DNA from: an uncultured Lachnospiraceae bacterium
Lineage (GTDB): Bacteria; Bacillota_A; Clostridia; Lachnospirales; Lachnospiraceae
Assembly: GCA_946410365.1 (NCBI GenBank)
Contig: CAMKAA010000072.1
Span: 1-6,001, forward strand
Length of the DNA stretch: 6,001 bases
Direction of reading: 5' to 3'
Positions 1 through 5,718 of this stretch are shown piece after piece. The position numbers and the translations under genes were made by a program. Under the pieces are notes generated by a model. That model worked only from the letters and a program-made list of their open reading frames with translations. It searched no databases and had not been told where the DNA came from. Numbering within the stretch: position 1 is the stretch's first letter; every line of letters begins with the position of its first letter.

Positions 1-837
1 GCCAACTGGAATAATGCGGATATCGCGAAGACCGCCGAGAAGGAAAAGAAGAAATTCGCGGGTACCGAGCTCTCCGGAAAGAGGCTGGGCATCATCGGAC
101 TCGGCGCGATCGGCGTTCGCGTGGCAAATATGGCGGTAGAACTCGGCATGGAAGTATATGGCTATGATCCTTATGTGTCAGTAGACGCGGCATGGCACCT
201 GAACAGGAAGATCACGCACGTTTTTGACCTTAATGAGATCTACGACAGATGCGACTTCATCACGATCCATGTGCCCGCTCTTCCTTCCACGAAGGGAATG
301 ATCAGCAGAGAAGCTGTAAAGAAGATGAAGAAAGGCGTGATCCTTATCAACATGGCGAGGGACGTCCTGGTGGACGAGGAAGCCGTCATCGAGCAGATCG
401 CAGCCGGCAGGATCCGCCGGTACGTTTCCGATTTCCCCAATCCCACTGTAGCGGGTGTGAGGGGCTGCATCACGACGCCTCATCTCGGCGCTTCCACAGA
501 GGAGTCCGAGGACAACTGCGCGGTGATGGCAGCGGAGGAGCTCATGGACTACCTGGAAAACGGCAATATCCGCAATAGTGTCAATTATCCGGCCTGCAGC
601 ATGGGTGTTTGCCGCTCGGCGAGCCGCATCGCGATCTTCCATGAGAACAAGGTCAATATGATCAACCGCCTGACGACTCTGATCGGCGGCAGCGAAGTAA
701 ATATCTCTGAGATGACCAGTAAATCCAAGGGAGACGTCGAGTACACGATGTTTGACCTGGACGCTCCGATCAGCAAGGAACTGGTGGATAAAATAGCGCA
801 GATCCCCAGTGTATGGAGAGTCAGGATCATTAAATAA
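1..837 (+). CDS. serA: D-3-phosphoglycerate dehydrogenase, 5'-truncated by window edge
   Basis: It oxidises 3-phosphoglycerate with NAD in the cytoplasm, the first committed step of serine synthesis. The reading frame is open from base 1 with no start, so 278 C-terminal residues are visible; about 110 residues should lie upstream if the protein is near the 390 residues I expect for this short type. Visible in order (window residue numbers): the dinucleotide-binding loop GLGAIG at 33-38 with an acidic YGYDPY strand end, the catalytic Arg in INMARD (R120), the TPHLGAST block with the catalytic His (H161), and an ACT domain from about 208 to the end. The ACT domain commonly mediates serine feedback in this family. 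The place where the catalytic Glu normally sits (DVFxxEP) reads SDFPNPT, so that Glu is absent. The gene is closed by the hairpin terminator just downstream. Another 2-hydroxyacid dehydrogenase is possible, but the ACT domain favours SerA. Confidence 0.88.
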   Translation, partial: ANWNNADIAKTAEKEKKKFAGTELSGKRLGIIGLGAIGVRVANMAVELGMEVYGYDPYVSVDAAWHLNRKITHVFDLNEIYDRCDFITIHVPALPSTKGMISREAVKKMKKGVILINMARDVLVDEEAVIEQIAAGRIRRYVSDFPNPTVAGVRGCITTPHLGASTEESEDNCAVMAAEELMDYLENGNIRNSVNYPACSMGVCRSASRIAIFHENKVNMINRLTTLIGGSEVNISEMTSKSKGDVEYTMFDLDAPISKELVDKIAQIPSVWRVRIIK

Positions 838-851
838 GCAATATGGATGAT

Positions 852-907
852 AAAAGAGGCTGTGAAGAAATGGGGGGATGCCTCCAGAGCTTTGCGGCTT
901 CTTTTTT
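852..907 (+). terminator. Rho-independent terminator after serA
   Basis: A long hairpin begins 14 nt after the serA stop. The outer stem pairs 852-867 with 890-905 (16 pairs, four of them G-U). After a 3-nt by 3-nt internal loop, an inner stem pairs 871-876 with 881-886 around a GATG loop. The 3' arm runs into six T residues (902-907), and the 5' arm carries the matching A run. It should end serA transcription and separate serA from the genes to the right. The A run on the 5' side means it could also work weakly on the other strand, but no minus-strand gene is seen to need it. Confidence 0.82.
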
Positions 908-923
908 GCTGAATGCAGTTCAA

Positions 924-954
924 TGCAACATTTTGCCAAGTTTTCAGTTATACT
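924..954 (+). promoter_or_regulatory. Weak candidate promoter for the DUF2974 gene
   Basis: A TATACT hexamer at 949-954 is a good -10 match in the AT-rich stretch just after the serA terminator. The only partner at a tolerable distance is TGCAAC at 924-929 with a 19-nt spacer, a poor -35; TTGCCA at 933-938 looks better but is only 10 nt away. A start near 961 would give a leader of about 78 nt. A promoter is expected somewhere in 908-1038 because a strong terminator precedes it and a new gene run follows, but this placement is a guess. Confidence 0.27.
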
Positions 955-968
955 TGGTTAATAGAGAC

Positions 969-1007
969 CGGACACACAGTTTACACAGACAGGCTTTATA
1001 TTGTCCG
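969..1007. repeat. Inverted repeat in the leader of the DUF2974 gene
   Basis: CGGACA at 969-974 is repeated as its exact reverse complement TGTCCG at 1002-1007, with a 27-nt loop. Two ACACAG copies (974-979 and 983-988) lie within. It could be an RNA hairpin in the leader or an operator, but a 6-nt match over this distance may be chance. The rest of 908-1038 shows no ORF with its own ribosome binding site and no riboswitch I recognise. Confidence 0.25.
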
Positions 1008-1024
1008 AGAGGCCTTTTCATGTT

Positions 1025-1031
1025 GGAAGGA
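1025..1031 (+). promoter_or_regulatory. Ribosome binding site deciding the DUF2974 start
   Basis: GGAAGGA ends 7 nt before the ATG at 1039. This fixes the start there rather than at the in-frame ATG 913, whose extra 42 residues look like translated leader and have no such site. Confidence 0.75.
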
Positions 1032-1038
1032 ACAGACT

Positions 1039-2424
1039 ATGGATGAAAGAAATAATATGAACGAATACCTCAAATGGAGGGGTGATCTGACTTTTGACAA
1101 GGATCCGTTCAATGATGTGGATAATCTGATCCTGGCTCAGCTGGCTTACGTGGACTATGACGGCATAGTCTTCGAATCCAGGGATTATCCGATGTCGATC
1201 AAAGACGTCTGCCGCAGATACTGGGAAATTCATACCGTAGAGGAAATAAGAAAGAGAGAGAGCTTTTCCAAGCTTTCCCCTTTCCTGCTCAGGCCTGCCG
1301 CAGAGAGTAAGCGGTTTGGAAACACGAAGATGTGCGGTTATGTCAATTTTGTGAGCAAGAGTGCCGAGGCGCAGATGTCTGCTGTCCAGTTTGAGCTTGA
1401 GGACGGAACGGTCTATGTGGCATTTCGCGGCACCGATGAGACTCTGGTCGGCTGGAAGGAGGATTTCAATCTCTCTTACATGTCCAGTACGGAGGGGCAG
1501 AAACTTGCAGTCGAGTATATGAAAAAGAACTTCAGCGATACGGCGCTGAAACTGAGAGTGGGAGGCCACTCGAAGGGAGGAAATTTTGCCGCGTTCGCGT
1601 CATCCTTCGCGGGAACAGAGATTCAGAAACAGATCCTGGCAGTATACTGCAATGACTCTCCGGGATTCAGAGATGAAGTTACATCCAGGCCCGAATACAA
1701 AGAGATCATGGACCGCACGATCAACATAATCCCCCAGGACTCCATTATCGGGCGTCTTCTCAATGCGGGACGAAGCGCGACTGTTGTAAGGAGCAACCGG
1801 AAGGGGATCATGCAGCACGACGCGCTGTCGTGGGAAGTGCTGGGAAACCGCTTTGTCAACACACAGAGGTCAGGCGACAGCATTTATCTTGAAAAGGTGC
1901 TGAATGAATGGCTTGAGAATGTCGACGACGCGGCACGGCGGGTTTTTGTGGATCAGATCTTCGGGATCCTGCAGGCGCTGGGCGCCGACACCGTAAAGGA
2001 TATGAAAGATATCAGCCTCAGGGACCTGGCGGACGCGATCCAGATGGTAAAGGGGCTTCCCAAAGAGCAGCAGTCGGAGATATCCGATGTGCTCAAAAAG
2101 CTTGTTGCCAGCGGCAGCAAGAACTTCTATGAGGAGATGGAGCAGAGAGACGGGCTCGTCCCTGATGTATTCAAGAAACTGCAGGAGCTGAAGGGAAAGA
2201 TCAGCGAGGCCAGAAAGACCGCGGAGTACGCAAGACTCGGAGTGCAGGCGGCAAGGGCGCAGAAAGCGCAGCTGACGGAAGAGAATACCGAAGAAGTACA
2301 GCCGGCGGCAGAGGACAGCGAAAAAGCGCTGTATATGGAAGAACTCGCAAAAAGAGCGCTGAAAGAAGGAATTGAGATCAGGGGCGGCAAAACAGATGAC
2401 ACAGATGGAGAAGATCCGCAGTAA
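1039..2424 (+). CDS. DUF2974 (Mbeg1-like) alpha/beta-hydrolase-fold protein
   Basis: A 461-residue cytoplasmic-looking protein, with no signal peptide and no membrane segment, resembling the DUF2974/Mbeg1-like family, a lipase-like group without an established substrate. The N-terminal block DPFNDVDNLILAQLAYVDY and the FRGTD strand (129-133) are typical of it. GHSKGG at 176-181 is a GxSxG nucleophile elbow with Ser178. Candidate acids are Asp206 (in NDSPGF) and Asp234 (in IPQDSIIG). A candidate His is His260 in the MQHD motif. A complete Ser-Asp-His set is therefore plausible, which suggests an active esterase or lipase-like enzyme; this is inference. The last 80 or so residues are Ala/Glu/Lys-rich, probably helical, and end in an acidic tail. 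It is the first gene after the serA terminator, and its 3' end overlaps the Nudix gene by 29 nt, so the two are probably co-transcribed. Substrate unknown. Confidence 0.82.
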   Translation: MDERNNMNEYLKWRGDLTFDKDPFNDVDNLILAQLAYVDYDGIVFESRDYPMSIKDVCRRYWEIHTVEEIRKRESFSKLSPFLLRPAAESKRFGNTKMCGYVNFVSKSAEAQMSAVQFELEDGTVYVAFRGTDETLVGWKEDFNLSYMSSTEGQKLAVEYMKKNFSDTALKLRVGGHSKGGNFAAFASSFAGTEIQKQILAVYCNDSPGFRDEVTSRPEYKEIMDRTINIIPQDSIIGRLLNAGRSATVVRSNRKGIMQHDALSWEVLGNRFVNTQRSGDSIYLEKVLNEWLENVDDAARRVFVDQIFGILQALGADTVKDMKDISLRDLADAIQMVKGLPKEQQSEISDVLKKLVASGSKNFYEEMEQRDGLVPDVFKKLQELKGKISEARKTAEYARLGVQAARAQKAQLTEENTEEVQPAAEDSEKALYMEELAKRALKEGIEIRGGKTDDTDGEDPQ

Positions 2425-3055
2425 AACTGCCGGACGGGCACTGGAAGAGGTCAGTTCCGTAAGAAGAAAGAACGCGGTCCTGATCCCGCTGGTGGAGACC
2501 GGCGGGGAGCCCGGCATCCTGTTTGAGGTTCGACAGACAGGAATCCGGCAGGGAGGAGAGATATGCTTTCCGGGCGGAAGGATCGAGGAGAACGAGACCG
2601 CGGAGGAAGCTGCCGTCAGAGAGACGTCGGAGGAGCTTCTGATCCCCCGGGAAAAGATCGAGGTGATCGCTCCCATGCATACCATGACGGGACCGGGCGG
2701 GGCGAAGATCAGTTCCTGCCTCGGTATTTTGCATGACTACAAGGGAACCTTTTCCAAAGAGGAAGTTGAAAGGATCTTCTGCGTGCCCCTGAGCTGGTTT
2801 GCGTCTCACGATCCGCGGACCAGCGATGCGGCTATGGTGGTGAAGACTCCGGAGGATTTTCCCTATGAGCTCCTGCCCGGCGGGGAGAACTACCCCTGGC
2901 ACAGCATTCCGCGAAGGTTCTATTTCTATGAGAGCGACGGCGGTGTGATCTGGGGGATCACGGCGCAGCTTCTGTACCATTGTCTGAAAGTGATCCTGGG
3001 GGACAATGCAGAAATGACGCATTCCGATCGGGAAGACCGGGGGATCCGCTCATGA
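2396..3055 (+). CDS. Nudix hydrolase, CoA-pyrophosphatase type
   Basis: A 219-residue Nudix enzyme that should cleave a nucleoside-diphosphate-linked substrate. The segment running from VRQTGIRQGGEICFPGGRIE through the Nudix box resembles the CoA diphosphatase (NudL/UPF0035) group, which splits CoA or its derivatives into 3',5'-ADP and phosphopantetheine. The Nudix box spans 61-83, with the metal-binding set E67, R75-E76 and E79-E80 all present; the usual Gly near its end is replaced by Leu82. The start is uncertain. ATG 2396 is preferred because a G-rich AGGGGCGG (2380-2387) sits 8 nt upstream; ATG 2405 and TTG 2372 are in frame but less well placed. The start lies inside the DUF2974 gene (29-nt overlap), and the stop overlaps the next start as ATGA, both signs of translational coupling. 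The CoA substrate is an inference from family resemblance. Confidence 0.85.
   Translation: MTQMEKIRSKTAGRALEEVSSVRRKNAVLIPLVETGGEPGILFEVRQTGIRQGGEICFPGGRIEENETAEEAAVRETSEELLIPREKIEVIAPMHTMTGPGGAKISSCLGILHDYKGTFSKEEVERIFCVPLSWFASHDPRTSDAAMVVKTPEDFPYELLPGGENYPWHSIPRRFYFYESDGGVIWGITAQLLYHCLKVILGDNAEMTHSDREDRGIRS
3039..3044 (+). promoter_or_regulatory. Ribosome binding site of the pseudouridine synthase gene
   Basis: GGGGGA ends 7 nt before ATG 3052. It lies within the last codons of the Nudix gene and supports the ATGA start over the in-frame TTG at 2980. Confidence 0.6.
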
Positions 3056-4035
3056 AGCGCAGGCTTATATTTGCGGTGACGCGGGAGATGGCAGGAAAAA
3101 GCGTCAGGCAGTTCCTGCAGGAAGAACTCTCTTTCTCAGCACATCAGATCAGCAGGCTCAAATTCCAGGAGGAGGGGATCCGCATAGGCGGGGAGAAAGT
3201 CTATGTCAGCCATGTTCTTAAGGAAGGCGAAGTCCTGACGGTCGGGCTCACGGAACAGGTCCTCAGAAGAGATACGGAAGGCGGAAGACCGGGCAAGATC
3301 TGGGAGGCCCCGGCTCCGGAATTGTCAAAATATCCCCTGCAGGTCCTGTACGAGGACAGTGACCTGCTGATCGTCAACAAGCCGGCAGGTATGGTCTGCC
3401 ACCCCTCTCCCGGTCATTACAGCGATACGCTCGCCAATCAGGCCGCGGCGCATCTGGGCGGAACGGGCACCGCGATGGACATGAGGGTGACCGGAAGGCT
3501 GGACAGAGATACTTCGGGTATTGTGACTTTTGCCGGAAATTCGGAAGCGGCTGCGATGATCCAGAGGCAAAGGGAGGACGGAAGGCTGATCAAGATCTAT
3601 CTGGCCCTTGCGGAAGGAAGATTTGAGCTGTCGGAGGGCGCTGTCGACTGCCCTCTTCGCAGAGAAGCACCGGGCTCCCCCCGCATGATCTGCGCACCCG
3701 ACGGAAAAACGGCGCGTACTTTTTACAGAGTGCTGGCAGAGACAGAGGGACCTGATGGTGATCCGAGGACACTGCTGGCCTGCCGGATCGAGCACGGCAG
3801 AACACACCAGATAAGGGTCCACATGGCCCATATCGGACATCCCCTTGTGGGAGATCCGCTGTACGGAAACGGGACCTTGCGGGAAACAATGGGTCTTCAC
3901 GCCTGGAAGTTATCTCTGCAAAAACCATTCGGAACGGAGCGGATTGAGATTACATCTGAGAAGCCCGGCTGGGCGGCGTTTTATAAAAACGAGCCGGATA
4001 CACGCATTTTCGGGAAGCCATTTGTGAAAAATTGA
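3052..4035 (+). CDS. RluA-family pseudouridine synthase
   Basis: A 327-residue enzyme that isomerises specific uridines in rRNA (possibly tRNA) to pseudouridine. An S4 RNA-binding domain occupies roughly residues 16-66. The catalytic domain follows: the strand VLYEDSDLLIVNKPAGMVCH, then GRLDRDTSG at 148-156 with catalytic Asp151, then the KIYLALAEG strand, then HQIRVHMAHIGHPLVGDPLYG starting at His252, the classic RluA signature. S4 plus catalytic domain and the length match the RluC/RluD group, but I cannot tell from sequence alone which position in 23S rRNA it modifies, so no symbol is given. The start is the ATGA overlapping the Nudix stop, with a ribosome binding site 7 nt upstream. It is followed by only 42 nt before the next gene and has no terminator after it. 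Confidence 0.9.
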   Translation: MKRRLIFAVTREMAGKSVRQFLQEELSFSAHQISRLKFQEEGIRIGGEKVYVSHVLKEGEVLTVGLTEQVLRRDTEGGRPGKIWEAPAPELSKYPLQVLYEDSDLLIVNKPAGMVCHPSPGHYSDTLANQAAAHLGGTGTAMDMRVTGRLDRDTSGIVTFAGNSEAAAMIQRQREDGRLIKIYLALAEGRFELSEGAVDCPLRREAPGSPRMICAPDGKTARTFYRVLAETEGPDGDPRTLLACRIEHGRTHQIRVHMAHIGHPLVGDPLYGNGTLRETMGLHAWKLSLQKPFGTERIEITSEKPGWAAFYKNEPDTRIFGKPFVKN

Positions 4036-4052
4036 CCAAGATACAGTATAAT
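4022..4052 (+). promoter_or_regulatory. Candidate internal promoter before the HAD-lar genes
   Basis: A perfect TATAAT lies at 4047-4052. TTGTGA at 4022-4027 is a fair -35 with a long 19-nt spacer; TTGACC at 4032-4037 is a better hexamer but only 9 nt away. Transcription would start near 4059, immediately before the AGGAGG of the next gene, giving a leader of about 19 nt. This would let the HAD-larB-larC genes be expressed apart from the run upstream. Confidence 0.42.
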
Positions 4053-4059
4053 GTACAGC

Positions 4060-4071
4060 AGGAGGCGAGGA
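4060..4071 (+). promoter_or_regulatory. Ribosome binding site region deciding the HAD start
   Basis: AGGAGG at 4060-4065 is followed by GAGGA at 4067-4071, 6 nt before ATG 4078. Both lie downstream of the in-frame ATG 4051, so that earlier ATG would place the binding site inside the coding region; 4078 is preferred. Confidence 0.7.
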
Positions 4072-4077
4072 CAGGGA

Positions 4078-4914
4078 ATGTCGGAGCGGGATATTACGAG
4101 AACAGAATATCGTGTAAACTGTGACCCTGAGGGGATCATACCGCGGATCAGGAACTTCTGCCTGGACATGGACGGCACGGTCTATCTGGATAATCTCTGG
4201 ATCGACGGAGCCAAGGACTTTCTGGCGGAGCTCACAGCTACGGGCAGAAAGTACTGTTTTATGACAAATAATTCCTCCAAGAGCGCGTCGATCTATGTTG
4301 AGAAGCTCCTTAATATGGGCCTTGTGATCGATCCGGAGAAGCAGCTGATCACTTCCGGACACGCGACGGTGGATTATCTCAAACGGAAATATCCGGGAAA
4401 GCGCATCTATCTCTTCGGAAATCCGATGGTGAAGATGGAGTTTGAGGCCAGAGGCGTTCTGATCGACGAGGAGCATCCGGATATGGTGGTCACCAGCTTC
4501 TGCACGAGTTTCCACTACAGAGACCTGTGCAGGCTCTGCGATCTGGTCAGGGAGGGACTTCCCTATGTGGCTACACACCCGGATTTCAACTGCCCGACGA
4601 AGACCGGTTTTATTCCGGACATCGGATCGCTCAGCGCATATGTGGAGGCGTCCACCGGGCGCAGGCCGGACAAGGTGGTAGGAAAGCCCGAGGCGGAGAT
4701 CATTGAGTACGCGATGAGGACCATGGGGGCGAAGCCTGAGGAGTCCTGTGTTGTAGGAGACCGGCTTTACACGGATGTGAAATCCGGCGTGAACAACGGG
4801 CTGTACGGCATCTTTGTACTGAGCGGCGAGGCACAGCTGAAGGACCTGCCGGATTCGGATGTTAAGCCGCATCTGATCTTTGATTCGGTGAAAGAGATCA
4901 TACCGTATCTCTGA
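4078..4914 (+). CDS. HAD-superfamily IIA phosphatase (NagD-like)
   Basis: A 278-residue cytoplasmic phosphatase of the haloacid dehalogenase superfamily, subclass IIA, related to NagD and the phosphoglycolate/p-nitrophenyl phosphatases. Motif I is LDMDGTVY, with nucleophile Asp30 and general acid/base Asp32. Motif II is FMTNNSS with Thr63 in the usual position. The C2 cap includes PDFNCPTKTGFIPDIGS. Motif III has Lys203 in VVGKPEAE, and motif IV has Asp228 and Asp233 in VVGDRLYTDV, so all catalytic residues are present. The natural substrate cannot be read from the sequence; members act on nucleotides, sugar phosphates or damaged metabolites. It starts 42 nt after the pseudouridine synthase gene, behind a candidate promoter, and stops 36 nt before larB with no terminator between, so it is probably co-transcribed with the lar genes. 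About 22 residues precede the core domain, slightly longer than I would expect. Confidence 0.87.
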   Translation: MSERDITRTEYRVNCDPEGIIPRIRNFCLDMDGTVYLDNLWIDGAKDFLAELTATGRKYCFMTNNSSKSASIYVEKLLNMGLVIDPEKQLITSGHATVDYLKRKYPGKRIYLFGNPMVKMEFEARGVLIDEEHPDMVVTSFCTSFHYRDLCRLCDLVREGLPYVATHPDFNCPTKTGFIPDIGSLSAYVEASTGRRPDKVVGKPEAEIIEYAMRTMGAKPEESCVVGDRLYTDVKSGVNNGLYGIFVLSGEAQLKDLPDSDVKPHLIFDSVKEIIPYL

Positions 4915-4950
4915 AGACCGATCATCGGAGACAGATGACGAGGAGCGATT

Positions 4951-5718
4951 ATGGAAGCAAGAGAAATACTGGAACTGGTGAAAAACGGTTCAATGAGCGT
5001 CGAGGAGGCGGAGGGCTTTTTTCGCAGGCAGCCATTCGAGGACATGGGGTATGCCAAGCTGGACCTGCACCGCAGAATACGATCCGGATTTCCGGAAGTG
5101 ATCTTCTGCAGCGGCAAACCTGACGAATTTCTTATAAATATCTTTCAGAGAATGGCGGAGAAGGAAGGTCAGGCCTTCGGCACCAGGGCGACTGCTGAGC
5201 AGTACGAGATGGTCAGAAAGGTGATCCCGGATATACAGTACGATCCTGTCTCGCGGATCCTGAAGCTGGAGAGGACTCCCAAAGAGAAAAAAGGTCTTAT
5301 TGCGGTGGTCACCGGCGGCACGGCGGACATCCCCGTGGCTGAGGAGGCGGCGCAGACTGCGGAATATTTTGGCTCAAAGGTGGAACGGATCTACGATGTC
5401 GGAGTCAGCGGGATCCATCGGCTTCTCTCGCAGACGCAGAGGATCCAGGAGGCCAACTGCATTGTTGCGGTGGCCGGCATGGAGGGCGCGCTGGCAAGTG
5501 TAGTGGGAGGCCTGGTGAGCAACCCGGTCATCGCGGTGCCGACTTCCGTGGGATACGGAGCGAATTTCGGCGGCCTTTCGGCCCTGATGACAATGATCAA
5601 TTCATGCGCGAACGGGATCGCGGTAGTGAATATCGACAATGGATACGGAGCAGGTTATATGGCGACACAGATCAACCGCCTGGCCTGCGGAGGGAATAAA
5701 TCGGATGCAAAACAGTGA
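4951..5718 (+). CDS. larB: Nickel-pincer cofactor biosynthesis protein LarB
   Basis: LarB carboxylates nicotinic acid adenine dinucleotide and hydrolyses its phosphoanhydride to give pyridinium-3,5-biscarboxylic acid mononucleotide, the first step toward the nickel-pincer nucleotide of lactate racemase. At 255 residues it is full length. The N-terminal third carries the LarB-specific region (EDMGYAKLDLHRRIRSGFPE, then YDPVSRIL). The C-terminal domain is AIR-carboxylase (PurE)-like: VVTGGTADIPVAEEA at 119-133, DVGVSGIHR at 149-157, AGMEGALASVVGGL at 175-188, then VPTSVGYGA. Cys219 in the MINSCANG block appears to match the active-site Cys known in Lactobacillus LarB (from memory, alignment not run). 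The LarB-specific N-terminus and this Cys argue against PurE itself. AGGAG at 4941-4945 lies 5 nt before the ATG. The 3' end overlaps larC by 14 nt, indicating coupled expression. Confidence 0.93.
   Translation: MEAREILELVKNGSMSVEEAEGFFRRQPFEDMGYAKLDLHRRIRSGFPEVIFCSGKPDEFLINIFQRMAEKEGQAFGTRATAEQYEMVRKVIPDIQYDPVSRILKLERTPKEKKGLIAVVTGGTADIPVAEEAAQTAEYFGSKVERIYDVGVSGIHRLLSQTQRIQEANCIVAVAGMEGALASVVGGLVSNPVIAVPTSVGYGANFGGLSALMTMINSCANGIAVVNIDNGYGAGYMATQINRLACGGNKSDAKQ
5689..5694 (+). promoter_or_regulatory. Ribosome binding site of larC
   Basis: GGAGGG inside the last codons of larB ends 10 nt before ATG 5705. It fixes the larC start within larB. Confidence 0.65.

Noticed and set aside
178..939. 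Long minus-strand open frame across serA (253 codons)
   Set aside because: It mirrors the serA coding frame, resembles no family I know, and spans the serA terminator; it is a shadow of the codon bias of the real gene.
913..1038. N-terminal extension of the DUF2974 protein from ATG 913
   Set aside because: The extra 42 residues look like translated promoter/leader, and the strong ribosome binding site at 1025-1031 serves ATG 1039.
1870..2685. Minus-strand open frame of 271 codons
   Set aside because: It crosses the end of the DUF2974 gene and the start of the Nudix gene, both well supported on the + strand, and has low-complexity Ser/Leu/Arg content typical of antisense translation.
4032..4052. 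TTGACC and TATAAT as one promoter
   Set aside because: The two hexamers are only 9 nt apart, far too close for sigma-70-type recognition; a different, weaker -35 was used instead.
3910..4872. Minus-strand open frame of 320 codons over the HAD gene
   Set aside because: Antisense to a HAD gene with all catalytic motifs intact; no recognisable domain and no ribosome binding site of its own that I could find.
4918..4928. CCGAT-C-ATCGG palindrome between the HAD gene and larB as a terminator
   Set aside because: The usable stem is about 4 pairs and there is no T run, so it should not stop transcription.
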